DNA of 64,000 bases from a bacterium (lineage in GTDB: Bacteria > Myxococcota_A > Polyangia > Nannocystales > Nannocystaceae): positions 166,230 through 230,229 of the forward strand of contig JANSYI010000011.1 of assembly GCA_024742475.1 (NCBI GenBank), given 5' to 3'. Under the pieces are notes generated by a model, which was given only the letters and a program-made list of their open reading frames with translations, was not told the origin of the DNA and made no database searches. A program made the translations under genes and the position numbers. Below are positions 10,194 through 18,368 of this stretch, in pieces; the stretch's first letter is position 1; each line of letters starts with the position of its first letter.

Positions 10194-10219
10194 TTGTTAC
10201 CACGGTAACATGATAACAA
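10194..10219. promoter_or_regulatory. Palindromic operator between divergent genes
   Basis: TGTTACC-AC-GGTAACA at 10195-10210 is a perfect inverted repeat with 7-base arms and a 2-base centre. An outer pair, TTGTTA (10194-10199) and TAACAA (10214-10219), extends the symmetry. On the minus strand TATCAT (10210-10215) could be the -10 box of the small RHH-like gene, so a protein bound here would cover its start of transcription. The gap between the divergent starts is only 51 bases, so both genes could be controlled together. Confidence 0.5.
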
Positions 10220-10238
10220 GAGCGTTTGGTCGGGGCCT

Positions 10239-10943
10239 ATGTCAGAGCCTAAACTCACAGCGATGACGCGCTCGTCCCTCGTACTCGCGCTGAGCCTCGC
10301 TGTGTCGTCGAGCTTCGGCTGCACGGAGTTCGTCGGCGCCGAAGAGACGGCAGGCGAGAGCGGCGGGGGATCCGACACGACGAGCACGACGTCACCGGAG
10401 CCGACGACGGCGTCCGATCCAAGCGTCGAGACGGCGTCCGCCTCCGGGACGGGCACCGACGCCGCGACTGGCTCGAGTGGCGAGGCGACCGCGAGCGGCA
10501 CGTCGGACCCGACGGTCGAGCCGACGACCGCGGGTGGGACGACCGGCGGCTCCGGCTCGATGACGACCGGTGGACCCGAGCCCAGCTCGACCTCGGATGA
10601 GGCGTCCAACTCCAGCTCCAGCTCCAGCTCCGGCGAAGAGGGATCAGACGAGGGCGAGAGCGAGAGCGAGGGCGAGGGCGAAGGCGACGACCTGCTCGGC
10701 ATGGCCTGCGAAGCCGACGACGACTGTGACCTCGACGCGAGCCAGGTGTGTTGCACCGAGCCGCAGTGCCTCGTTACGTGCATGGTGCCGTGCGATAGCG
10801 AGGGCGACTGCCCGATCGACGGGATGGGCTGCGAGCACGGTCACTGCCTCTTCCCCTGCGACAACGACGACGCGGACTGCGAAGACTGGCCCGGATACAC
10901 CTGCCAGCACGGCGGAATGTTCTGCGAGAACGACCCGCCGTAG
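10239..10943 (+). CDS. Secreted lipoprotein with Ser/Thr-rich linker and Cys-rich C-terminal domain
   Basis: The product has 234 residues; an ATG at 10263 (MTRSS) would shorten it by 8 and give a more typical signal peptide. The lipobox is SFGC, with Cys 28 from the first start. Residues 30-150 are almost only Ser, Thr, Gly, Glu and Asp, including a run of seven Ser and Glu-Gly/Glu-Ser repeats. This looks like a surface stalk. The last 80 residues hold about a dozen cysteines in short spacings (ADDDCD, QVCCTEPQC, CEHGHC), presumably a small disulfide-rich head. No known family is recognised. The gene is divergent from the RHH-like gene and shares the palindromic operator region. Confidence 0.72.
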   Translation: MSEPKLTAMTRSSLVLALSLAVSSSFGCTEFVGAEETAGESGGGSDTTSTTSPEPTTASDPSVETASASGTGTDAATGSSGEATASGTSDPTVEPTTAGGTTGGSGSMTTGGPEPSSTSDEASNSSSSSSSGEEGSDEGESESEGEGEGDDLLGMACEADDDCDLDASQVCCTEPQCLVTCMVPCDSEGDCPIDGMGCEHGHCLFPCDNDDADCEDWPGYTCQHGGMFCENDPP

Positions 10944-10961
10944 TCGAAATCGGCAGACTGC

Positions 10962-12440
10962 TCAGCGGCGCGCGGCCTTGAGACCGCGCCTCTGCGGGGC
11001 GATGTCGGCGCTGAAGCGCTCGAGGTCGCTCCCGTCGATGGGCATGCCGACCCGCGGCGCGCGAGCCTGACCTTCGCCGGTCAGCTTGAGCGGGTCGATC
11101 GTCGAGAGCTGGCCGTCCCGCTCCACCCACAGCTCGAGTCGCAGTCGATCGTTGGGGGTGCGCCCGGAGTGTCCGGCCAACCCGACGACGTCTCCGGCCC
11201 GCAGCTGGGCGCCCTCGTCGATGTTGCCGATGAACCGCGCGAGGTGGCAGTAGCGGGCGATCGTCCCGTCGTGCAGCTGCAGGTCGAAGAACCGCCCCTC
11301 CTTGCGGGTCTCCCCCGCGGCCACGATGGTGCCGGCCCCAATCGCGACCAGCGGCGTGCCCTCGGGGAGCCGGTAGACCGAACCCAAGCGGCCCTCGATG
11401 ATCTCGACCGACGGAGGGAGGAGACCTCTCGCGCCCCCATCGACCGAGAAATACGACACGGGGCTGCGGAGCATCGTCCGCTCGACGGGCTGGCCCTTGG
11501 CGTCGAAGAACGCGGCCTCCTGCCCCGGGGGCTTATAGCGGTAGTACGCAACGCGCCGGACCGCGCCTCGGAACGCGACGGCGAGCACCGCCCCGTAGCG
11601 ATGGAAGCGGCGGCCGAGGTAGCGCTTCTCCACCATGACCTCGAGCTTGTCGTGCGGCCGCGCCTCGGTCAGGAAGTCGACGTCGCTCGCGAGCGTCTCG
11701 GCGAGCACGCCGGCGAGTTCGGGCTTCTCGCCAGCGGCGACGACGGCCGCGGCGAGATCGGCGTCGGCACCCAGCTCGAAGGAGAACACCTCGACGTCCG
11801 AGCGGTGCGGGTGCTGAAGGTTGCGGACCTCGAATCCGTCCTCGGCGCGACACGCCTGCAGCACGTGGCCCTCGGCCAGCTCGATCTCGAGCGCGTGTAC
11901 GCCCCCGGACCGATCCGCGGCGATGCGCAAGGGTGCGCCGCTGCCACCGAGGAGCCCCAGGTCCACCTTCGAGCGCACCGCGGCTTCGAGCTCGTCGATG
12001 TGATCGCCGGGCGTGCCGAGGGAGAGCAGCGCGAGGCGGAGGGTTGCCGCGCCCTTGAGCGAGGTGTCGAGCCGCAGGAGGTCGTCCAACCCCTCGAAGA
12101 CGCGGACCGGGTCGCCGCCGCACGCCGTCTGCGGTGCGTCGGCGCGGGGAGGCAGCGGCCCATCGCGCCCCTCGATCGAAGCGGCCTGCAGGGCACCCAT
12201 CCCGCTGAAGAGCCCGTCCTCGTTCCACACGAAGACGTAGGCGTTCACCAGAGCGAGGACCGCCATCGCCAAGATCGTGCGGTTGCGGGTACGCCGCTGC
12301 TCGGGGTCGAGCGCTCGACGCTCCCGAGGTCGTCTCTTGCCCCCGGCCGCGTTGCGCCGGTTGTTGCCTCGCGACGGGCGAGCAGCCTTGGACCGCCGTG
12401 TGGGCGTCGTCTGGCGTCTCTTTGTGCGCGTTCGAGGCAC
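10962..12440 (-). CDS. Membrane-anchored degenerate LytM/M23 peptidase-like protein, probably inactive
   Basis: The product has 492 residues from a GTG at 12440. Residues 1-53 are an Arg/Lys-rich cytoplasmic tail, and residues 55-72 form one membrane helix. The C-terminal 170 residues follow the LytM/M23 fold: SPVSYFSVDG, GTPLVAIGAGTIVAAGE, ARYCHLARFI and GHSGRTPNDRLRLELW. In active enzymes the zinc ligands are His and Asp of an HxxxD motif and the last His of HxH (usually HLHFELW). Here the first motif is missing and the last reads RLRLELW; only the His of YCHL remains. The domain should therefore not bind zinc, and may act as a binding or activating partner in wall remodelling, as known for EnvC and NlpD. 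The dead-enzyme reading is seen directly; the role is inferred. Confidence 0.78.
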   Translation of the reverse strand: MPRTRTKRRQTTPTRRSKAARPSRGNNRRNAAGGKRRPRERRALDPEQRRTRNRTILAMAVLALVNAYVFVWNEDGLFSGMGALQAASIEGRDGPLPPRADAPQTACGGDPVRVFEGLDDLLRLDTSLKGAATLRLALLSLGTPGDHIDELEAAVRSKVDLGLLGGSGAPLRIAADRSGGVHALEIELAEGHVLQACRAEDGFEVRNLQHPHRSDVEVFSFELGADADLAAAVVAAGEKPELAGVLAETLASDVDFLTEARPHDKLEVMVEKRYLGRRFHRYGAVLAVAFRGAVRRVAYYRYKPPGQEAAFFDAKGQPVERTMLRSPVSYFSVDGGARGLLPPSVEIIEGRLGSVYRLPEGTPLVAIGAGTIVAAGETRKEGRFFDLQLHDGTIARYCHLARFIGNIDEGAQLRAGDVVGLAGHSGRTPNDRLRLELWVERDGQLSTIDPLKLTGEGQARAPRVGMPIDGSDLERFSADIAPQRRGLKAARR

Positions 12441-12551
12441 TGTACTCGCCCTTAGCAGACAGCCGCGAGATCCCGAAAAAATCGAGCCCTCAGACGCCCC
12501 CCGCCGAGTGGGTGGGTTGCCACGGGCCCGGCCCGACCCACGCTGAGTCCC

Positions 12552-12719
12552 ATGAGCGAGCGTCAGGCCAAGACCGAGGCCCCTACGCCACCGCGCGACC
12601 GCGTCCCCTTCGAGGTCGAGGACCGCACGACCCCGCAGTATCAGGCGCTCCGCGCCGAGGCGTACCTGTTGCGCAAGTGGGTCGCCGCGCAGCGCGAAGC
12701 CGGATTGCGCCCCAACTGA
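12552..12719 (+). CDS. Small hypothetical protein (55 residues)
   Basis: An ATG at 12552 opens 55 codons ending with TGA at 12717-12719. The product is hydrophilic: a Pro/Thr-rich first third, then a likely helix (TPQYQALRAEAYLLRKW) with alternating Leu and charged residues. No signal peptide or known motif is seen. It starts 41 bases before the dus gene on the same strand and could be its leader cistron. The third codon positions are strongly G/C, as in its neighbours. That supports a real gene but is weak evidence at this length. Confidence 0.45.
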   Translation: MSERQAKTEAPTPPRDRVPFEVEDRTTPQYQALRAEAYLLRKWVAAQREAGLRPN

Positions 12720-12760
12720 CGCGGGCTCGACCCTGCGGGGCGTGGTAGATCCCCCGGGCC

Positions 12761-13966
12761 ATGGACGCCGAGTACCGCAGCTCGATCAACGCGGATGTGC
12801 CCCCAGCCCGCGAGGGTGAGTTCGACGCCATCGAGCTTGGGCCCATGCGCGTGTGGCCGCCCGTGGTGCTTGCTCCGATGGCGGGCGTGACCAACTACCC
12901 CTTCCGCTCGATCTGCCGCCGGTTCCTCGGGGGTGTCGACGAGGGCGCGGTCCGCGGGCTCTACGTCAGCGAGATGATCACCGCCCGCCCGCTGGTGATG
13001 GGCAACCGCAAGACGCTCAAGCTCGCCGACTTCGGCGACGACGAGACGCCGCGGAGCCTCCAGCTCTACGGGGTCGACCCCCACTTCGTGTCCGAGGCGG
13101 TCAAGCGCCTCGTCGGCGAGGGGCGCGTCGACCACATCGACATGAACTTCGGCTGCCCAGTCCGCAAGGTCACGAGCAAGGGCGGAGGCGCGGCCATCCC
13201 GGTCAAGCCCAAGCTCCTGCGCAGCATCGTCCGCGCGGCGGTGCAGGCCAGCGAAGACATTCCGGTGACCATCAAGTTTCGGATGGGCATCAACGAGCAG
13301 TACATGAGCTTTCTCGACGCAGGCCGCATCGGAGAGGGCGAAGGCTGCGCCGCGGTGGCGCTGCACGCCCGCACGGCGGCGCAGCTGTACGACGGAACCG
13401 CGCGGTGGGAGGCGATCGCCGAGCTCAAGCAGGCCGTCACCACCATCCCCGTGCTCGGCAACGGCGACATCTGGGAGGCCGAGGATGCGCTCCGCATGAT
13501 GCGAATGACCGGCTGTGATGGCGTGGTCGTCGGTCGCGGGTGCCTCGGCCGCCCCTGGCTCTTCCGCGACCTCGCCGAGGTCTTCGACGGACGCGAGCCC
13601 CCCAACCCCCCGCGACTGGGGGAGATCGTACATATCATGCTCGAGCACGTGCAGCGCCTCATCGCCTGGTTCGACGAGAACACCGGCGTTCGCATGTTCC
13701 GCAAGCACGCCACCTGGTACACGAAGGGCTTTCGCGGCAGCGCGGCGCTTCGCAACGAGATCATGCAGGCCTCGACGCTGGAGCAGCTTCGCAGCGTCCT
13801 CGCGCGCCTGCCCTCGGACGAGCCCTTCCCGCCCCGCTCCATGCGGGTGCCTCGAGGCAAGACCGCAGGCACCCAAAAGGTCGTCCTTCCCGACGGCTTC
13901 CTCGACGACCTCGACGACGCAACACCGCCGTGTGCCGACGCGGCCGCGCTCGCCTCGGGAGGCTGA
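12761..13966 (+). CDS. dusB: tRNA-dihydrouridine synthase
   Basis: The product has 401 residues. The FMN-binding TIM barrel is clear: LAPMAGVTNYPFRSICR, YVSEMI, SLQLYG, HIDMNFGCPVRKV (catalytic Cys of the NxGCP motif), IKFRMGI, ALHARTAAQLYDG, VLGNGDIW and VVVGRGCLGRPWLF. The enzyme reduces specific uridines in the tRNA D-loop with NADPH. The C-terminal GVRMFRKHATWYTKGF is shared with the DusB-like bacterial group; assignment to a single Dus subtype is less sure than the family. About 60 extra C-terminal residues have no obvious function. It ends 3 bases before the relA-like gene, so the two are probably one operon. Confidence 0.9.
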   Translation: MDAEYRSSINADVPPAREGEFDAIELGPMRVWPPVVLAPMAGVTNYPFRSICRRFLGGVDEGAVRGLYVSEMITARPLVMGNRKTLKLADFGDDETPRSLQLYGVDPHFVSEAVKRLVGEGRVDHIDMNFGCPVRKVTSKGGGAAIPVKPKLLRSIVRAAVQASEDIPVTIKFRMGINEQYMSFLDAGRIGEGEGCAAVALHARTAAQLYDGTARWEAIAELKQAVTTIPVLGNGDIWEAEDALRMMRMTGCDGVVVGRGCLGRPWLFRDLAEVFDGREPPNPPRLGEIVHIMLEHVQRLIAWFDENTGVRMFRKHATWYTKGFRGSAALRNEIMQASTLEQLRSVLARLPSDEPFPPRSMRVPRGKTAGTQKVVLPDGFLDDLDDATPPCADAAALASGG

Positions 13967-13969
13967 ACC

Positions 13970-16072
13970 ATGGCCGACGCGACCTGGCAACAACGACTCG
14001 GCGATGCGGTCGACACCGCCGCGGCGGGGCACCAAGGCGATGCCGCGCTGCGCTTGCACACCTACGCTGACTGGCTGCGGTCCGAAGCAGATGATGCCCA
14101 CGGGCTTCGGGTCGTCGACACGCTCGAGGTCCTGCTCGGTCTTCGGCTCGACGCGTCCGCGCTCGCGGCCGCGATGCTCTGCGGGGCACCACGCGCCTCG
14201 TTCCCGAGCGACGTCCCGGCGGAGATTCTCGGCCTCGTCGACGGCGTCGAGCGGCTGCGCAAGATCCAGTGGGCCAACCTCGAGCGAGAGGCGTCCGAGT
14301 CGCTTCGCAAGATGTTCTTGTCGATGGCCTCCGATCTTCGGGTCGTGCTGCTCGCGCTCGCCAGCCGCGTCCACGAGCTCCGCCGCCTCAAGGACCAGCC
14401 CTCCGAGCTCCAGCACGCCGTCGCGTCGGAGACCATGGAGGTCTACGCGCCGCTCGCCAACCGCCTGGGAATCTGGCAGCTCAAGTGGGAGCTCGAGGAC
14501 CTCGCGTTCAAGTGGCTCGAGCCCGACACGTTTCGCGAGATCAAGACGCTGCTGGCCAGCAAGCGAGCGCAGCGCACCGAGAGCATCACCGCAGTGCTCG
14601 CGCTGCTCGAGCAAGAGCTCGCCGATGCCGGAATCGACGCCAAGGTCTCGGGCCGGCCCAAACACATCTACAGCATCTACAAGAAGATGCGCCGCAAGAA
14701 GGTCGGCTTCGAGGAGATCTACGACGTGTCGGCGGTCCGCGTCATCGTCTCGGAGGTGGCCGAGTGCTACGCGGTGCTGGGCCTCGTGCACGCGCAGTGG
14801 GTCCCCATCGACGGCGAGTTCGACGACTACATCGCCAAGCCCAAGGAGAACTTCTATCGCTCGCTGCACACCGCGGTCTTCGGGCCCGACCAGCGCCCGC
14901 TCGAGGTCCAGATTCGGACGCGAGAGATGCACGAGTACAACGAGTTCGGGGTCGCGGCGCACTGGCGCTACAAAGAGGCCAAGAAGGCCGACCGCCGCTT
15001 CGACGACAAGATCAACTGGGTCCGGCAGCTGATGCAGTGGCAAAAGGGCGTCACCGACCCGCACGACGTCGCGCACTCGCTCAAGACCGACATCTTCGCC
15101 GACCAGATCTACGTCTTCACCCCCGCCGGCGAGGTCATCGATCTGCCGATGGGTGCCACCCCCATCGACTTCGCATACCGCGTGCACACGCAGGTCGGCC
15201 ATCGCTGTCGGGGTGCCAAGATCGGCGGCCAAATCGTCCCGCTCGAGACCAAGCTCGAGACCGGCGACCAAGTCGAGATCATCACGGCAAAGACCGGTGG
15301 ACCGAGCCGCGACTGGATCAACGCCAACGAGGGCCTGGTCCACACCGCCGGCGCGCGTCAGAAGATCCGCCAGTACTTCCGCGCGCAGCAGCGGGACGAG
15401 TCGATCGCCTCGGGCCGCGAGACCGTGGAGCGCGAGCTCAAGCGACTCGGGGTCGACCGCAAGGTCGCCGACGTCGCTGCGCTGTACGATCAGCAGCTCG
15501 ACGACTTCCTCGCGAGCGTCGGTTTCGGCGACATCAACGCCCGCAGTGTCGGCCAGCGCATCCTCGAGCTCGAGCCCAAGCCCGAGGAGGTCAAGCTCTC
15601 CTCTGCACCACGCGCGCCCGAGTCGGTCTCGACCTCGGTCAACGTCGCGGGCGTCGACGACGTGCTCAGCCGCCCCGCCAACTGCTGCAAGCCCGTCCCG
15701 GGCGACACGGTCATCGGCTACATCAGCCGCGGCCGCGGCATCGTCATCCACCGCGACGACTGCCCCAACGTCCGCGGGTCGGCAGAGCCCGACCGCTGGA
15801 TGGAGCTGACGTGGGGCAGCGGCAAGGGCGGCCGCTTCCCCGTCCGCGTCGAGCTCGTCGCCCAGGACCGCGAGGGCCTGCTACGCGACGTCGCCGACGG
15901 CGTCGCCAGCGAAGGCGTCAACCTCACCGACACCTCCGTGCGCAGCGACGACATGGGCGCAGCCCGGTTCGACCTCACCCTCCAGGTCAAGAACAACACC
16001 CAGCTGCTCCGAGTCCTCGGCAAGCTCGAGCGTCTCCGGGGCGTCCGATGGGTTCGACGCCGCAGAGAGTAG
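13970..16072 (+). CDS. relA: RelA-type (p)ppGpp synthetase with eroded hydrolase domain
   Basis: The product has 700 residues with the long Rel layout: HD-like region (about 1-200), synthetase (about 210-330), TGS (about 370-435) and ACT (about 625-700). Where hydrolases have the metal-binding His-Asp pair (LLHDVVED type), this protein reads AAAMLCGAPRASF, so the HD site is lost. The synthetase motifs RPKHIYSIYKKM and EVQIRTREMHEYNEFGVAAH are intact. The loop before PKENFYRSLHT is E283-F284-D285-D286. This is the acidic EXDD form known from monofunctional RelA, in contrast to the RXKD form of bifunctional Rel/SpoT. It should make (p)ppGpp but not degrade it. A separate hydrolase would then be needed elsewhere in the genome. 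Confidence 0.9.
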   Translation: MADATWQQRLGDAVDTAAAGHQGDAALRLHTYADWLRSEADDAHGLRVVDTLEVLLGLRLDASALAAAMLCGAPRASFPSDVPAEILGLVDGVERLRKIQWANLEREASESLRKMFLSMASDLRVVLLALASRVHELRRLKDQPSELQHAVASETMEVYAPLANRLGIWQLKWELEDLAFKWLEPDTFREIKTLLASKRAQRTESITAVLALLEQELADAGIDAKVSGRPKHIYSIYKKMRRKKVGFEEIYDVSAVRVIVSEVAECYAVLGLVHAQWVPIDGEFDDYIAKPKENFYRSLHTAVFGPDQRPLEVQIRTREMHEYNEFGVAAHWRYKEAKKADRRFDDKINWVRQLMQWQKGVTDPHDVAHSLKTDIFADQIYVFTPAGEVIDLPMGATPIDFAYRVHTQVGHRCRGAKIGGQIVPLETKLETGDQVEIITAKTGGPSRDWINANEGLVHTAGARQKIRQYFRAQQRDESIASGRETVERELKRLGVDRKVADVAALYDQQLDDFLASVGFGDINARSVGQRILELEPKPEEVKLSSAPRAPESVSTSVNVAGVDDVLSRPANCCKPVPGDTVIGYISRGRGIVIHRDDCPNVRGSAEPDRWMELTWGSGKGGRFPVRVELVAQDREGLLRDVADGVASEGVNLTDTSVRSDDMGAARFDLTLQVKNNTQLLRVLGKLERLRGVRWVRRRRE

Positions 16073-16101
16073 CCCGCGCCGAGACCGCTCCCAAGTTCTG
16101 C

Positions 16102-16653
16102 TCAACCGTCCGCGGTCAGGAACAAGTCCACATCCAACACATCCAGCAACGTCCCATCCAGCGCCTCGACGAAGACCTCCACGTTCACGTCCTCGCCATA
16201 CACCGAAGCCGGATCCGGGATGAAGATGATCATCTCCGGCAGTGTCGGCCAGCCCTCGGCGTCTGGGATGTCGGGCACGCGTTGGTGGCGGATGCGCGTC
16301 ACCTCGGAGCCATCGTCCAGCCTCGTGACGACCAGCTCGACCACGACCTCGCCCAGGTCCGCATCGGGCCGGAGGCGTCCGTCGACGAAGATGTGAAAGC
16401 CGCCTTGCAGCCCCATCTCGACGACCTCTTCTTCGCCGCCCTGGTACGCCACGAACCTCCGCGACTCGGCGAACAGACCCAACTCGAGCACCCCGTCATC
16501 CACGGGCTCGCGCACTTCCATCCCAGTGCTGCCTTCACCCGCCTCGTCACCGGTCGTGTCGTCGCAGCCTGCCGTCCCCATGCACGCAAAGAGGGCCGCC
16601 GCGACAGCGACGACCCTCGAGCGGTGCGGGACGCTCGTCGTCCCGAGCATCAT
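16102..16653 (-). CDS. Hypothetical secreted lipoprotein
   Basis: The product has 183 residues from the first of two adjacent ATGs (16653 and 16650). The frame stays open upstream, but that part lies within the neighbouring gene in another phase and is not coding. The signal peptide ends in GTAGC (Cys 30). The mature part is acidic and predicted mainly beta, with alternating strands such as GGFHIFVDGRL and MIIFIPD; it contains no Cys after the lipid-bearing one. It resembles the small beta-sandwich domains common in secreted myxobacterial lipoproteins, but no family is recognised. It starts 4 bases after the stop of the lipoprotein gene at 16658, so the two are one transcription unit. Confidence 0.7.
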   Translation of the reverse strand: MMLGTTSVPHRSRVVAVAAALFACMGTAGCDDTTGDEAGEGSTGMEVREPVDDGVLELGLFAESRRFVAYQGGEEEVVEMGLQGGFHIFVDGRLRPDADLGEVVVELVVTRLDDGSEVTRIRHQRVPDIPDAEGWPTLPEMIIFIPDPASVYGEDVNVEVFVEALDGTLLDVLDVDLFLTADG

Positions 16654-16657
16654 CGGA

Positions 16658-18118
16658 CTACTCCGCGCAGTTGATGGGCGGACGAACCTGAATCTTCGCC
16701 TGCTTCGAGAAGTTACGCCACGCGAGCGTCGCATCGACCGAGTCCTCGGTGACATCGTACAGGTTGCCGAGGTTGCTCGCCTGCTGACCCTGTCGGTCGC
16801 GAATGGACTGGAACAGCACGTCCATGTCGGTGATGTCGTACTCCTCGGGGCACAGCGCCACCGCCTTGACCCGCAGCTGCACCGAGCTGAGGTCTTCGGC
16901 GTCGAACTTGTCGGCACCCATCGCGAGGACGTAGGGGGCGTTCGCTCCACCGCAGCCGTTGCAGCGCGGCTCGGTGACCGTCGAGTACACGCGGTGGTGG
17001 GCGCCGTTGTAGTCGATCTGCTCGCACTTGAGGATGCCCGTGTGAGTCTCGGGGTCGCTGCAGGACTGTCGGTTGTCGTCGACGATCGCGCAGCGCTGGC
17101 GTGTGGTGAACGGCGCCTCGTCCTCACCGGGGAACTTGAAGCACTCGGCGAGGAAGCCGTGGTTCGACCCGGAGGGACCAAACACGTGGCCCCACGCGCC
17201 GTGAGAGATGATGCCCTCGGTCGACTCGAGCGTGACGATGCCGCCCTTGTCCTCGGTCATCTCGATGCCGCCGAAGTACTTCCAGCCCGTCTCGAGCGAC
17301 GCACCGTAGAGGTCGGTCTCTTCGCCCACCGACATCTCCGAGGGGCCGAGCACCGGCAGACGGTTGCCCTGCAGGCGAATGCGCGCAGGCGGGTCGAACG
17401 TGATGTCGCGCGGCTGGATCGTCCACAGCGGGCCGAAGCCGTCCTCGGGGATCTGCATGGGCGCGAGCACCTGCTCGATGAGCGTCAGCGTGATCTCGTC
17501 TTGCGAGCCGTCCCCCTTGTGAATCGAGCCCGGCTCGATCACGAGGCTGACGGAAAAGTCCTCGCCGTACTGCGTGCCCTCGGGGGCCCACGTCAGCACA
17601 CCGCCGTTTTGGATGAGCTCGTCGGTGATCTTGAAGCCCTGGCCTTGACGTGGCACGTACGCGACGCGCATCTGCACCTCTTCGGCCCCGAGTTGGTCCA
17701 TGTCGATGAACTCGTCGAGCGAGGCGGGCAGCAGGTGCACGTAGTCCCCCTGCACCGTGCCGAACGGCTCGAGGTCGTTGGTCGGGGTGTTGAAGAGGAC
17801 GGCGACCTCCTGGCTGTTGGCGATCGCCTCGTCGATCACGTCGACGGGAACGTCGAGCGCGTAGAAGCCGTCGGCCGTGGTCATCGAGCGCGCCGTGACT
17901 TCGACCGACCCGACCGCGAGCGAGACCTCGGCGTGGGCGACCGGGTTGCCGTTGGTGTCGAGCAGCTGACCGGTGAGCGTGGTCGTGCCTTCGGTCACCT
18001 CTTCGTCGACCTCATGCGACTCGGCGTCGGTGCGCTCGGTGTCCGAGCCGTCGTCGCAGCCTGGAGCAAAGATGGTCGCTGCGAGAGCAAGGGTCGCGAT
18101 TCGCTTGGTGATCTTCAT
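16658..18118 (-). CDS. Secreted lipoprotein with carboxypeptidase-regulatory-like beta domain
   Basis: The product has 486 residues. The ATG at 18118 is chosen because GAAAGG, a good ribosome-binding site, lies just upstream and a signal peptide (FAPGC, Cys 21) follows; an in-frame ATG 69 bases upstream lacks both. Residues 45-95 form a carboxypeptidase-D regulatory-like (transthyretin-type) beta domain: TLTGQLLDTNGNPVAHAEV then TTADGFYALDVP. A second beta region around 180-290 (GGVLTWAPEGT, WTIQPRDITFDPPARIRL) resembles ZU5-like modules. The C-terminal third has several Cys, including CNGCGG. No catalytic motif is seen. A structural or adhesive surface role is inferred. The small lipoprotein gene follows 4 bases later. 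Confidence 0.78.
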   Translation of the reverse strand: MKITKRIATLALAATIFAPGCDDGSDTERTDAESHEVDEEVTEGTTTLTGQLLDTNGNPVAHAEVSLAVGSVEVTARSMTTADGFYALDVPVDVIDEAIANSQEVAVLFNTPTNDLEPFGTVQGDYVHLLPASLDEFIDMDQLGAEEVQMRVAYVPRQGQGFKITDELIQNGGVLTWAPEGTQYGEDFSVSLVIEPGSIHKGDGSQDEITLTLIEQVLAPMQIPEDGFGPLWTIQPRDITFDPPARIRLQGNRLPVLGPSEMSVGEETDLYGASLETGWKYFGGIEMTEDKGGIVTLESTEGIISHGAWGHVFGPSGSNHGFLAECFKFPGEDEAPFTTRQRCAIVDDNRQSCSDPETHTGILKCEQIDYNGAHHRVYSTVTEPRCNGCGGANAPYVLAMGADKFDAEDLSSVQLRVKAVALCPEEYDITDMDVLFQSIRDRQGQQASNLGNLYDVTEDSVDATLAWRNFSKQAKIQVRPPINCAE

Positions 18119-18210
18119 GTGACTGACCTTTCGGTCCTTGCAGGAGACATGGGTCGATGTGTCGGACCTTCTCCGACGTTCGACCACGATGTCCGCGGAC
18201 CTCGCTCAGC

Positions 18211-18239
18211 AACGTACGGAGGCGCCCCCCCACTGTCAA
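18211..18239 (-). promoter_or_regulatory. Sigma-70-like promoter for the lipoprotein pair at 16102-18118
   Basis: On the minus strand a perfect TTGACA (18234-18239) is followed, after exactly 17 bases, by TACGTT (18211-18216), a moderate -10 box. Transcription would start near 18204, giving an untranslated leader of roughly 85 bases before the ATG at 18118. The box spacing and the perfect -35 make this one of the better promoters in the window. Confidence 0.5.
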
Positions 18240-18312
18240 CGAAAAATCGAGGCTCAGGGACCCCAGAAATCCGCCCCATTGTGGGTCACCGACATGTCTC
18301 TATCCGCAACAC

Positions 18313-18355
18313 TGGGGGCCTCGACCCCCTAACCCGATCTTGCCCGCTGCGGGCA
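18313..18355. other. Two GC-rich hairpins between recN and the downstream lipoprotein promoter
   Basis: TGCCCG-CTG-CGGGCA (18341-18355) is a perfect 6-base stem. Next to it a G-run and a C-run (about 18313-18329) form a second stem. They lie just after the recN stop on the recN transcript, but neither is followed by a T tract. They may mark the 3' end of the recN message or protect it. A function as intrinsic terminator is doubtful. Confidence 0.3.
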
Positions 18356-18368
18356 CATGAACGGACGC

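Noticed and set aside
12490..12545. Partly symmetric GTGGGT...ACCCAC region before the small gene at 12552
   Set aside because: The arms are short and the centre is long; symmetry of this kind is expected by chance in such GC-rich DNA.
12641..15751. A very long open frame (over 1000 codons) opposite dus and relA
   Set aside because: It mirrors two clearly conserved genes on the other strand. Its product is a low-complexity Asp/Arg/Leu/Val sequence, as expected for the antisense of GC-rich coding DNA.
16654..17181. N-terminal extension of the small lipoprotein at 16102
   Set aside because: The added residues are an Arg/Ser/Thr-rich shadow inside the neighbouring lipoprotein gene; the signal peptide begins at 16653.
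18313..18355. recN intrinsic terminator
   Set aside because: The stems are real but no T tract follows on the recN strand, so it is listed only as a structure.
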